This document shows positions 35,006 to 43,420 of a stretch of 64,000 bases of DNA, one piece after another. Both the position numbers and the translations under genes were made by a program. The stretch is from contig NZ_CP018632.1 of assembly GCF_002215215.1 (NCBI RefSeq), positions 248,501 through 312,500 on the forward strand. Direction: 5' to 3'. The notes under the pieces were generated by a model. That model saw only the letters and a program-made list of their open reading frames with translations, was not told the origin of the DNA and searched no databases. Origin of the DNA: Granulosicoccus antarcticus IMCC3135 (GTDB taxonomy: Bacteria > Pseudomonadota > Gammaproteobacteria > Granulosicoccales > Granulosicoccaceae). Positions within the stretch are counted from its first letter, which is position 1. Each line of letters starts with the position of its first letter.

Positions 35006-37708
35006 ATGTTTGATACGCTCCAAGAATTTCTGACAAAAAGTCAGGACAGTCTTAATCAGATGGACCTGGACGTCATCAGCCTGGAGAAGAACGCCCAGGA
35101 TGATAAAGCCCTGTCCAGCATGTTTGCGATCATTCACTCGGTCAAGGCTGCCGCCAGAGCCCATGGCCTGACTACGATTGAGCTTGTGGCACACGCGGGT
35201 GAAGGTTTGCTGGATAGATTGCGCTCCGGCGAGGTTGTGCCGGACAAGGATAAGGTCGGGCTGTTACTTGAACTGGCTGACTCTCTTCGGGAGCTGATGG
35301 ATCTGGTTGCTACAGCGGAGGCCGAAGAAGGCGACTACAGCGGCCTGATCAAGCGACTTGAAAGCAATGATACCCTCACGGAAGCAGCACCAGTTGTAAG
35401 TTCAGATTCGGATGAGCTGGTCGGGGAGCCTGTTGTGCTTGAACTCGACGACGAAATGAAAGAGGTGCTCAAGGATTTTTTGCAGGAAAGCTACGAAAAT
35501 CTGGACCGCGTGGATAGTGAGCTGATCGAGCTGGAAGGAGAGCCGGACAATCGCGAGCTACTGTCGTCCATATTCCGTTCCATGCATACCATCAAGGGTA
35601 CTTGCGGTTTTTTCGGTTTTGACAAGCTGGAAAAAGTGACACACGTCGGTGAGAACTTACTGGTCAAGCTGCGCGACGGCAAGTACAGCATGAGCGAAGA
35701 CATTGCCAATGGCTTGCTGCTGATGGTCGATGCTGTCCGCGACATGCTTGGCGAGATCTCGGAAAATGGTCATGACGGCAGGAAACTCTACGGCGCTCTG
35801 ATCGAACGATTGAGTGAGCTGAAGGATAATGGCGGCATTGCGAAAGAGGCCGTTGTCGTTGTCAATGATGATATCGAGGTGGGCGCTGGGGCACACGTTT
35901 TCAGTGCCGAACCTGAACCTGTAAAACCAGAACCCTCGCAAGCAGCGCCAGTTGCAGCTGTGCCTGCGCCAGCAACCGCAACCACAGAGACAACCCCCGC
36001 AGAGCCTTCCCGGGAAAAAAGTGGTGGCATGGTGGTGGAAGCTTCCATCCGTGTGGATGTGCCTGTTCTGGATGCCTTGATGAATCTGGTTGGCGAGCTG
36101 GTATTGGCGCGGAATCAAATCGTTGAGTACATCGGATCCCATGAGAACACCCAGATGGTGGCTGCCGCTCAGCGACTCAATCTGATTACCAGCGAGTTGC
36201 AGGAAGGCGTGATGCAGACGCGTATGCAGCCGATACACAGTATCTGGGCAAAACTGCCACGGGTTGTGCGGGACTTGTCCCGATCATGCGGTAAACAGAT
36301 TCGTGTGGAAATGGAAGGCAAGTCCACCGAGCTGGACAAGAGCCTGATTGAGGCCATGAAAGATCCGATCACCCATCTGGTCAGAAATTCGGTAGATCAC
36401 GGCGTCGAAACTCCTGAGCAGCGTGTTGCCGCTGGCAAGCCTGCTGAAGGCGTATTGCTGTTGCGAGCCTTTCATGAGGGAGGGCAGGTGCACATCGAGA
36501 TCTCGGATGATGGCGCTGGTATCCCACCTGAACGGATCAGGGACAAGGCGATAGAGAATGGTGTGATAACCGCCGAGCAAGGGGCCAGCATGTCAGATCA
36601 GGAGATCTGCAAGCTGATCTTTCTACCAGGGCTGTCTACGGCTGAAAAGGTAACCAATATTTCTGGTCGCGGCGTGGGTATGGATGTCGTCAAGACCAAT
36701 ATCGAGAAAATCAGTGGAACCATCGATCTGGATTCGGTTGTCGGACGAGGCACGACCTTCAAGATAAGGGTTCCCCTGACGCTGGCAATTGTACCGGCGC
36801 TTATTGTCACGACGGGTGCGCAGCGGTTTGCGATACCACAGGTCAACCTGATCGAGTTGATCCGGATTGATGAGGAGGCTCAATCGCGCGCCATTGAATA
36901 TATACATGGTTGTCCGGTGCATCGACTCCGTGGGCAGTTGCTGCCACTGGTGTACTTGCATAAGGAGTTAAGGTTGAAAACCCCTGAGCCAGGGGCATTG
37001 AATATCGTGGTGTTACAGGCGGATAAATGTCGCTTTGGACTGGTGGTCGATCAGATCAACGACACACAGGAGATCGTCGTGAAGCCGTTGGCAGAGGCAC
37101 TCAAGAATATTCCGGTGTTCGCTGGTGCCACCATCATGGGGGACGGTCGTGTGGCGCTGATTCTTGATGCCCTGGGTATTGGTCAACGTGCACGGGTTAT
37201 GAGTGATAGTCCGAATCGGGCAGCCAATCTGACAACGGGTAATAACTCGGAAAAAACCGGTAAAAGTGAAACTCTGCTGCTGGTGAGTACTTCCAGCAAT
37301 GGTCGATTGGCGATTCCATTGAATCGGGTAGCACGACTGGAACAGTTTGATACCAAGCAGACGGAAGCCGTGGGTGGTGCCTCGGTTGTGCAGTATCGAG
37401 GACAGATTCTGCCGCTTGTGAAGTTATCCGACTTCCTGTTGGAAAGACGCTCCGGACGCGATGGTGAGGTTGCCGATAAAGAGTTGATTCAGGTTGTCGT
37501 GTTTGGTGATGAGGGGCGTCAGGTTGGCTTGATTGTGTCAGAAATCATTGATGTGGTTGATGAGGTTCTGACGACGCGTGGCAAGACCAGTCGGGTTGGT
37601 GTGCTGGGTACTGCAGCCATTCATGGCCAGGTTACTGAGTTGTTCGATGTATCGGAGTTCATCAAGTCGACTGCCGATCTGATTGTCGAGCTTAGGGAGG
37701 CGGTATGA
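35006..37708 (+). CDS. cheA: chemotaxis histidine kinase CheA with two Hpt domains and two CheW-like domains
   Basis: The 900-aa kinase has, in order: Hpt 1 with H44 in FAIIHSVKAAARAHG; Hpt 2 with H194 in RSMHTIKGTCGFFGF; an Ala/Pro/Glu linker (about 300-340); a dimerisation region starting LDALMNLVGELVLARNQI; and an ATPase domain with N-box NSVDHGVETP (461-470), G1 DDGAGIPPERI and G2 SGRGVGMDVV. Two CheW-like domains follow (about 595-730 and 754-890). It uses ATP to phosphorylate its His residues and passes phosphate to CheY and CheB. Two CheW-type domains and two Hpt domains are more than in E. coli CheA. The next gene, cheW, overlaps it by four bases. Confidence 0.92.
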   Translation: MFDTLQEFLTKSQDSLNQMDLDVISLEKNAQDDKALSSMFAIIHSVKAAARAHGLTTIELVAHAGEGLLDRLRSGEVVPDKDKVGLLLELADSLRELMDLVATAEAEEGDYSGLIKRLESNDTLTEAAPVVSSDSDELVGEPVVLELDDEMKEVLKDFLQESYENLDRVDSELIELEGEPDNRELLSSIFRSMHTIKGTCGFFGFDKLEKVTHVGENLLVKLRDGKYSMSEDIANGLLLMVDAVRDMLGEISENGHDGRKLYGALIERLSELKDNGGIAKEAVVVVNDDIEVGAGAHVFSAEPEPVKPEPSQAAPVAAVPAPATATTETTPAEPSREKSGGMVVEASIRVDVPVLDALMNLVGELVLARNQIVEYIGSHENTQMVAAAQRLNLITSELQEGVMQTRMQPIHSIWAKLPRVVRDLSRSCGKQIRVEMEGKSTELDKSLIEAMKDPITHLVRNSVDHGVETPEQRVAAGKPAEGVLLLRAFHEGGQVHIEISDDGAGIPPERIRDKAIENGVITAEQGASMSDQEICKLIFLPGLSTAEKVTNISGRGVGMDVVKTNIEKISGTIDLDSVVGRGTTFKIRVPLTLAIVPALIVTTGAQRFAIPQVNLIELIRIDEEAQSRAIEYIHGCPVHRLRGQLLPLVYLHKELRLKTPEPGALNIVVLQADKCRFGLVVDQINDTQEIVVKPLAEALKNIPVFAGATIMGDGRVALILDALGIGQRARVMSDSPNRAANLTTGNNSEKTGKSETLLLVSTSSNGRLAIPLNRVARLEQFDTKQTEAVGGASVVQYRGQILPLVKLSDFLLERRSGRDGEVADKELIQVVVFGDEGRQVGLIVSEIIDVVDEVLTTRGKTSRVGVLGTAAIHGQVTELFDVSEFIKSTADLIVELREAV

Positions 37709-38166
37709 ATCAAGTAACTCCACAGAATTATTGTACTTTCTATCTGGATAAATACTATTTCGGAATCGAAGTGGAGCAGGTTCAGGAGATTATCCGTTTT
37801 CAGGAGATCACCCCTGTGGCACTGGCACCCGATGTTGTCAAGGGTCTGATCAACTTGCGGGGCCAGATTGTGACGGCCATTGATCTGCGTAGTTTGCTGG
37901 AGTTGCCAGAAAGAGCCGAAGGTGAAGTCCCCATGAACATCGTGGTCAGAACACCGCTGGGTGCTTTCAGTTTGCTGGCTGATCGTGTGGGTGATGTGCT
38001 TGAGTTATCTGATGATAGTTTCGAGGCACCGCCGGACAATCTGAGCGGCATGGCACGTGAGCTGATTCAGCGAGCCTACAAACTGGACAATACCCTGCTG
38101 TTGACCATGGCTATCAAAAAAGTGGTGAGTTCCGAAGTTCTGAATCGACGGCAAAGTGCTGCCTGA
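37705..38166 (+). CDS. cheW: chemotaxis coupling protein CheW
   Basis: The 153-aa protein is a single CheW domain linking receptors to CheA. Typical segments are YCTFYLDKYYFGIEVEQVQE, VKGLINLRGQIVTAIDLRSL and LLADRVGDVLEL. It starts inside the end of cheA (ATGA overlap). Confidence 0.9.
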   Translation: MNQVTPQNYCTFYLDKYYFGIEVEQVQEIIRFQEITPVALAPDVVKGLINLRGQIVTAIDLRSLLELPERAEGEVPMNIVVRTPLGAFSLLADRVGDVLELSDDSFEAPPDNLSGMARELIQRAYKLDNTLLLTMAIKKVVSSEVLNRRQSAA

Positions 38167-38287
38167 CAGCTCCATGGGTACTTAAGTGCGATTGGTGAGG
38201 TCAGTTGTCAGGATCCGCTGCCGCTAACATTTAATGTGTTTCGCATGAAAATGACGAGGCATAGACGAAAATTTCAGGAATACAGCC

Positions 38288-38674
38288 ATGTCTCAACAGT
38301 CTGTACACGCTTTGATAATCGATGATTCCAGGGCCGTGCGAACAATACTCAAACGTATGCTGACGGGTGTGGGCTTTCGTACCTCAGAAGCGGTCAATGG
38401 CCTGGAAGGTCTTGAGCTTCTGAAACAGCATGACGACATTACAATCGCACTGGTGGATTGGAACATGCCACTGATGAATGGTTACGATTTTGTCAAAGCG
38501 GTACGCGCGGATCCCGCCTACCGCGATCTATGGTTGATGATGGTGACTACGGAGACGGAAATGTCTCGCGTCGTCAAGGCGATGGCCGCTGGTGCCAATG
38601 AATACGTCATGAAGCCATTTACCGAAGATGTCATTGTCGACAAACTCAAATTGCTGGGTCTGGTCGCTGCTTGA
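38288..38674 (+). CDS. cheY: CheY-type response regulator
   Basis: The 128-aa receiver has the acidic pair in ALIIDDSRAVRTIL, the phosphorylated Asp in IALVDWNMPLMNGYDFV, the Thr in MMVTTETEM and the Lys in YVMKPFTEDV. It is a stand-alone CheY. The gap of about 120 bases from cheW could hold an internal promoter. Confidence 0.88.
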   Translation: MSQQSVHALIIDDSRAVRTILKRMLTGVGFRTSEAVNGLEGLELLKQHDDITIALVDWNMPLMNGYDFVKAVRADPAYRDLWLMMVTTETEMSRVVKAMAAGANEYVMKPFTEDVIVDKLKLLGLVAA

Positions 38675-38675
38675 A

Positions 38676-39848
38676 ATGCAAACCAAGCGTGTATTGGTCG
38701 TTGATGATTCAAGCATGTATCAGCGTCTGTTGTCTGATGTCATAAACACACATCCCGAACTTGAAGTCGTGGGAGTGGCTACCAATGGCAAGCAGGCGTT
38801 GCAGTTGGTCGAATCCTTGCGTCCCGATGTGGTGACTCTGGATATTCTGATGCCGGAAATGGATGGCATCCAGGCTTTGCTGGAGCTGCGTCGCCAATGG
38901 CCAGAAGTCCGAACTATCATGGTCAGCTCGCTGACATCGGAAGGTTCAGACGCGGCACTGGATGCATTGACACTGGGCGCTCATGAATATGCGATGAAAC
39001 CTGATTCAACAGGCGGCGTTAGCAGTATCCGCTCCATGTTGAGTGATGATTTACTACCGAAGATCGAGGCACTGTGTGGTCTCGCCTCCAATAGCATAAA
39101 GCCACAGGCTACTCAATCTGAGATGTACACTGCGCCAAATTCCATGCCGCTGCCTGTCAATTTGAAGCGTTCGGCTGATCATCTCGAACTGGTTGTCATC
39201 GGGGTGTCCACCGGCGGGCCTGATGCCTTGACCAAGTTATTGCTGCAGCTTCCGGCTGACTTCGAGGTACCTGTTTGTATTGTGCAGCACATGCCAGCCG
39301 AGTTCACAGGCAAACTGGCTGCAAGGTTGAACTCTGCCAGCAAGGTCAGCGTTCGTGAGGCGCAGGCAGGAGACCGACTCGAACCCGGCACTGTATACAT
39401 CGCTCCCGGTGATTTTCATATGGTGCTGGAAAGAGTGGGCTTGTATGACTTTGTCCGCTTGAACAAGAACCCGCTTGAGAATTCCTGTCGCCCTTCAGTG
39501 GATCCACTGTTTCGTTCTGCAGCAGCCATACACGGCGCTCGCTGTCTGGGAGTTGTATTGACCGGCATGGGGCAAGATGGATTCAAGGGCTCGGAGGTAC
39601 TGTATACCGCCGGAGCCACCATTATTGTCCAGGATGAGGCTAGTAGTGTTGTCTGGGGCATGCCCAGGCTGATTGCCCAGGCCGGTCTGGCCGAAGCGCA
39701 GGTGCCGCTGGACAGAATGGCGACTGCGATCCTTGATCGGGTCAGAGCACCGGGTAGGAAGTTCGTACCCAGAGCAACTGCTTTGTCGGACGATAGCAGT
39801 GATGTGGAAGCGAATGGACAGCGCGGTTTGCGAGGGCATGGATCATGA
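38676..39848 (+). CDS. cheB: protein-glutamate methylesterase CheB
   Basis: The 390-aa protein has an N-terminal receiver (VLVVDDSSMYQRLL, DVVTLDILMPEMDG) and a C-terminal methylesterase domain with the catalytic Ser in VIGVSTGGPDALTKLL, the His in VQHMPAEFTGKLAARLN and the Asp in VLTGMGQDGFKG. It removes methyl groups from chemoreceptors. ATG 38676 follows the cheY stop by one base, giving a normal start (MQTKRVLVVDDS). Confidence 0.93.
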   Translation: MQTKRVLVVDDSSMYQRLLSDVINTHPELEVVGVATNGKQALQLVESLRPDVVTLDILMPEMDGIQALLELRRQWPEVRTIMVSSLTSEGSDAALDALTLGAHEYAMKPDSTGGVSSIRSMLSDDLLPKIEALCGLASNSIKPQATQSEMYTAPNSMPLPVNLKRSADHLELVVIGVSTGGPDALTKLLLQLPADFEVPVCIVQHMPAEFTGKLAARLNSASKVSVREAQAGDRLEPGTVYIAPGDFHMVLERVGLYDFVRLNKNPLENSCRPSVDPLFRSAAAIHGARCLGVVLTGMGQDGFKGSEVLYTAGATIIVQDEASSVVWGMPRLIAQAGLAEAQVPLDRMATAILDRVRAPGRKFVPRATALSDDSSDVEANGQRGLRGHGS

Positions 39849-40657
39849 ACCCGGTAAGCGCCCTGGATTTTGACTATGTACGGGATCTGGTCTATCGGGA
39901 GTCGGCAATAGCCATAGATCCTGATATGCAATATCTGGTGGAATCCAGATTAACGTCGCTCATTCGAAAAACCGAATTTTCAGACATACCTGAGCTCGTA
40001 TCATCACTGCGCAGAAAGCACGATCCAGAAATGGTTTGCCGTGTGGTGGATGCCATGACGACGAACGAGACATCGTTCTTTCGTGATTCTCATCCCTTTG
40101 AAACACTGTGCAAGGATGTGTTGCAACGCGTAGCGAAAAGTCATTCAGATACGATACGAATCTGGTGTGCGGCTTGTTCCACCGGACAGGAAGCTTATAC
40201 GATAGCCATGTCCATTCTCGAGCATTGTCCTGAGCTGATGCCGAGAATTTCCATTCTTGGCACCGATATTTCTGCTGAGGTGGTCGCCAAGGCTCAATCT
40301 GGTCAATACAACCGACTGGAAGTCAATCGCGGTCTTCCGATGCAGTATCTGACAAAATATTTTACCCAGCAAGGCCTGGCCTGGGAGGTAAAGCCGATTC
40401 TGAAAGAATCGATCCGTTTCGAGCAGATGAATCTGATTGGAAGTTGGGAGCATTTGCCGCAGATGGACATCATCTTCATGCGCAATGTACTCATCTATTT
40501 CGATCCGGATGTCAAATCCCGAATGTTGGGTAACACCACTAAGGTGCTGCGATCCGGAGGCTGTCTTTTTCTGGGGTTGTCGGAGACGACACTGAACCTC
40601 AACACAAATTATCAGCGCGTGACGACCGATAGCAGTCATTACTACAAGCTTGCTTGA
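39845..40657 (+). CDS. cheR: chemoreceptor methyltransferase CheR
   Basis: The 270-aa enzyme adds methyl groups from S-adenosylmethionine to receptor glutamates. The N-terminal helical part contains VDAMTTNETSFFRD and the SAM-binding part starts IRIWCAACSTGQEAYTIAM; IFMRNVLIYFDP and GCLFLGLSET are also typical. It overlaps cheB by four bases. Confidence 0.92.
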   Translation: MNPVSALDFDYVRDLVYRESAIAIDPDMQYLVESRLTSLIRKTEFSDIPELVSSLRRKHDPEMVCRVVDAMTTNETSFFRDSHPFETLCKDVLQRVAKSHSDTIRIWCAACSTGQEAYTIAMSILEHCPELMPRISILGTDISAEVVAKAQSGQYNRLEVNRGLPMQYLTKYFTQQGLAWEVKPILKESIRFEQMNLIGSWEHLPQMDIIFMRNVLIYFDPDVKSRMLGNTTKVLRSGGCLFLGLSETTLNLNTNYQRVTTDSSHYYKLA

Positions 40658-40696
40658 ACAGAACGTGGCTCAGCCTGGTGCGGGGAAAGAAATGAT

Positions 40697-41149
40697 ATGA
40701 AAACATTAAGTGAGGAAGAGCTGGCCGATGCTATCGATGTGGTCTGCATGACCGTATTCGAGATGCCCGTCAGTATCGGTTTGCCGGAGCAAATCGAGGG
40801 AGATGAATGCATGGATGCCGGTATTCAGATATCGGGAGCGTGGCATGGTCGTGTTCAGGTGCGGGCCAGTGTGAAGTTCTTGAGCCGTGCGGCATCACAT
40901 ATATTTCTCAAGGATGTCAGCGAAGTTGATCGGCAGGATTGTATCGATATTATTTCCGAGTTCACCAATATGCTGGGGGGGAGCATCAAATGCATGTTGC
41001 CCGAATCCTGCAATCTGGGCTTGCCGATGGTTTGCATGCAGGACATCGAGACTAGCCCGGACGTCAAATGGCATTATTTCAATTGCGGTAAGCAGGCGAT
41101 TGCCGTGGCAATGCTGGAGGCTACTACAGGTCAATCCGCAGCAGCCTGA
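40697..41149 (+). CDS. CheX-like CheY-P phosphatase
   Basis: The 150-aa protein resembles CheX/CheC-family phosphatases. The signature region is DIISEFTNMLGGSIKCMLP, with the Glu and Asn that act on the CheY aspartyl-phosphate. The second half is a beta-sheet with a conserved-looking end (YFNCGKQAIAVAML). Its place right after cheR suggests that signal termination uses CheX instead of CheZ. Confidence 0.72.
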   Translation: MKTLSEEELADAIDVVCMTVFEMPVSIGLPEQIEGDECMDAGIQISGAWHGRVQVRASVKFLSRAASHIFLKDVSEVDRQDCIDIISEFTNMLGGSIKCMLPESCNLGLPMVCMQDIETSPDVKWHYFNCGKQAIAVAMLEATTGQSAAA

Positions 41150-41193
41150 ATGTTACTTGTTTACAGTATTTTACAAAAATTACTTTGAATAAG

Positions 41194-41228
41194 CTGTTTT
41201 AGCAGATTAATGGCCTGCTTTGAAACAG
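41194..41228 (+). terminator. probable terminator of the chemosensory operon
   Basis: A stem CTGTTT(t)AGCAG pairs with CTGCT(ttg)AAACAG around a 9-base loop, 45 bases after the CheX-like gene. The T-run is weak. Confidence 0.4.
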
Positions 41229-41403
41229 TTAGTCATGTGAAATTTCACACCAGTTGGTTCTCGCATTCTCAGATGGATTAGACTGCATGTCTCGGCGGGC
41301 CGGTAACAGGTCGCCTGACTTGAGTGTGTGTCTGTTTCAGCCTGAGCATGGCTGCTCCGGCACGCACACATGAATCGTGCGATGTAAAACACTGGAGTGT
41401 GAC

Positions 41404-42279
41404 ATGCTGAAAAAATCCTCATTGCTAGGTAAAGAAGCCGGGCGATATCTGTTGATTGCATCCATGACCGGACTGATGGTGGGTTGTGGTGGTGGCAGCA
41501 GCAGTGATACGAATCCAGAAGGGACAGACCCAGATCTCATTCCGGGTGCTGAAATCCCGCTCGGAGAGCAGGATTTCGATTTTGATGGCATCTTGAATGC
41601 TGATGATGAAGACGCCGATGGCGATGGTCTGAATGATTTCACCGACGACAACTTTGTTGATCTGGACGAAGATGGACTGGATGACTTCTCGTTACTGACA
41701 GAAGCTCAGATAGAAGCCGAAACGGTATTGCCTGTGTCAGCGCAGAACCCCTGCGGCAGTCAAGGTGGAACCGATAACAACTCCTCAAACGATGCCTGGA
41801 GCGACAATTGCGTCGTGAGACGCTCGACCACCGCAGGCGGTCAGTTTGCCGATAGTCTGTTCTCCGCTGGAATCCAGCGTGTGCTGTACTGCTCAGGTTT
41901 TGCCACAGATGCGGACTATGCCGGTGACAACGACTATACGAATTTTGCCGACGGTGAATACGGTCCTGCCAGTGAAGCTGCAATCGAAAGATTTCAAGAG
42001 GAAGAGTTACTGGTCGCTGATGGCGTCGTTGGTCGCCAGACTTGGGCACGACTGGATGAGCGAGTTGAGCTGTTGAATCCTGGAGTATTGAATGAGACGC
42101 CGGATACATATGGTTTTCGTAACGGTGTTTGTGCCGGTATACCCATGTTTTATCAGGATGTTTCTACATTCGATGGTGGTCTGACGATAGTCGGTGGCCA
42201 GTGGACGCTGGCACGCAATCAACCCAATGAGGATGAATCGGTGCCTTTCTCCTATGAAGCGCCATTTAACGAACTTTGA
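41404..42279 (+). CDS. lipoprotein with calcium-type Asp repeats and a peptidoglycan-binding domain
   Basis: With ATG 41404 the product (291 aa) has a lipoprotein signal (LLIASMTGLMVGC, lipobox MVGC). Thrombospondin type 3-like repeats follow (DFDFDGILNADDEDADGDG, DLDEDGLDD), which usually bind Ca2+. Residues about 180-225 form a PG_binding_1-like domain (FADGEYGPASEAAIERFQEE, VADGVVGRQTWARL). It should sit in the outer membrane and touch the cell wall. The C-terminal domain (YGFRNGVCAGIPMFYQ) is unknown. Confidence 0.7.
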   Translation: MLKKSSLLGKEAGRYLLIASMTGLMVGCGGGSSSDTNPEGTDPDLIPGAEIPLGEQDFDFDGILNADDEDADGDGLNDFTDDNFVDLDEDGLDDFSLLTEAQIEAETVLPVSAQNPCGSQGGTDNNSSNDAWSDNCVVRRSTTAGGQFADSLFSAGIQRVLYCSGFATDADYAGDNDYTNFADGEYGPASEAAIERFQEEELLVADGVVGRQTWARLDERVELLNPGVLNETPDTYGFRNGVCAGIPMFYQDVSTFDGGLTIVGGQWTLARNQPNEDESVPFSYEAPFNEL

Positions 42280-42319
42280 GATACGGCGTGTGGCTTTCCG
42301 TTTCAACCGTTGACAGCGC

Positions 42320-43333
42320 ATGTCCAAGTCACTGATGGTTGCGGCCGGCTCCGGTCTGGTTGCTCTTGCAGTCACGCTCTGGCTCTGGCATTCGCCAGGG
42401 GCAGAGCGCGGGGTAGTGAATGAAAGCCCTGATGTTGCAAAGGGCCTGGCAAAAGCTGACAGCTCTGCAGTGGAGAACGGTTCACCGTTCTCCACCGTGG
42501 CCGAACAAACGATAAATGCGCCGGTAACTGTTACGCCGCAGGCAACGACTGGCGGCACTACTGCCACGGCTCCGCCAGCACTGCCTGCTCTGGATGTTTC
42601 GCTGATTGCGCAGACGGCGATGAGCGATGCAGACTATGAAGCTCTGGTCGCACGCCTCAAGACGGATCCGGCATTACTGCTACAGCTTGTAGATGAGTTC
42701 CGCCAGGAACAAAATCCTGAGCGGCTTGCTTTGCTGGCACGCTTGCTGGGTGAGGCGGGTGGTGCGGATGTGACGCAGCTGGCCAGTGAGTTGATCTTCT
42801 CCGGTAATGATACGTCGCGTGAGCTGGGTTTGCAGATACTGCGACAGGTGCAACCGGGTAATACTGAAGCACGCAGCATTGCTTCGGGTCTGTTGGCAAC
42901 CGAAGTCGAGCCTAAGGTATTGATGAGCACTCTGACGGTGCTGGCAAGTCCGGGAACTGTTGATGAGGGCAGTCGAGCCTTGCTCGGCGATCAAGTGGCG
43001 TTGCTGGCTTCCCACGAAAATGCAGGTGTACGGGGTGTCAGTCTGGATATTCTGTCACGATGGAGTACCGATGGACGAGACACACCTGTGCTGATCAATG
43101 CACTGCAGGACCCAGAGCCTCGTGTACGTGAGTCAGCAGCCTATGCTCTGGTCGGACATGAGGATGCCAGCGAGACGGTGATCCAGTCCTTGCTGATTGT
43201 TTTGCGAAATGCTGATGAGCAGAAGGCCACACGTCGTGCCGCACTCATGGCTTTGCGCAGCTTTGCTTTGAATGCTGAACTACAGAGCGAGCTGCAAACC
43301 GTGGAACGTGAGCTGGATACCGTTATTCGCTGA
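42320..43333 (+). CDS. membrane-anchored HEAT-repeat protein
   Basis: The 337-aa product starts with a single membrane helix (LMVAAGSGLVALAVTLWLW), then a Ser/Thr/Pro-rich linker. From about residue 90 onward it consists of paired helices typical of HEAT repeats (LLARLLGEAGGADVTQLASE, DPEPRVRESAAYALVGHED, ATRRAALMALRSFAL). Such domains bind other proteins. The following adaptor genes on the same strand are possible partners. Confidence 0.7.
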   Translation: MSKSLMVAAGSGLVALAVTLWLWHSPGAERGVVNESPDVAKGLAKADSSAVENGSPFSTVAEQTINAPVTVTPQATTGGTTATAPPALPALDVSLIAQTAMSDADYEALVARLKTDPALLLQLVDEFRQEQNPERLALLARLLGEAGGADVTQLASELIFSGNDTSRELGLQILRQVQPGNTEARSIASGLLATEVEPKVLMSTLTVLASPGTVDEGSRALLGDQVALLASHENAGVRGVSLDILSRWSTDGRDTPVLINALQDPEPRVRESAAYALVGHEDASETVIQSLLIVLRNADEQKATRRAALMALRSFALNAELQSELQTVERELDTVIR

Positions 43334-43420
43334 TTGTTGTCCGACAGTTGTCTGCGGTAACGGCTTGGCAGGATAGTTGCTCCACCGAGTATTCAAACTC
43401 TGCTTCCTGTCTGACGTTTC

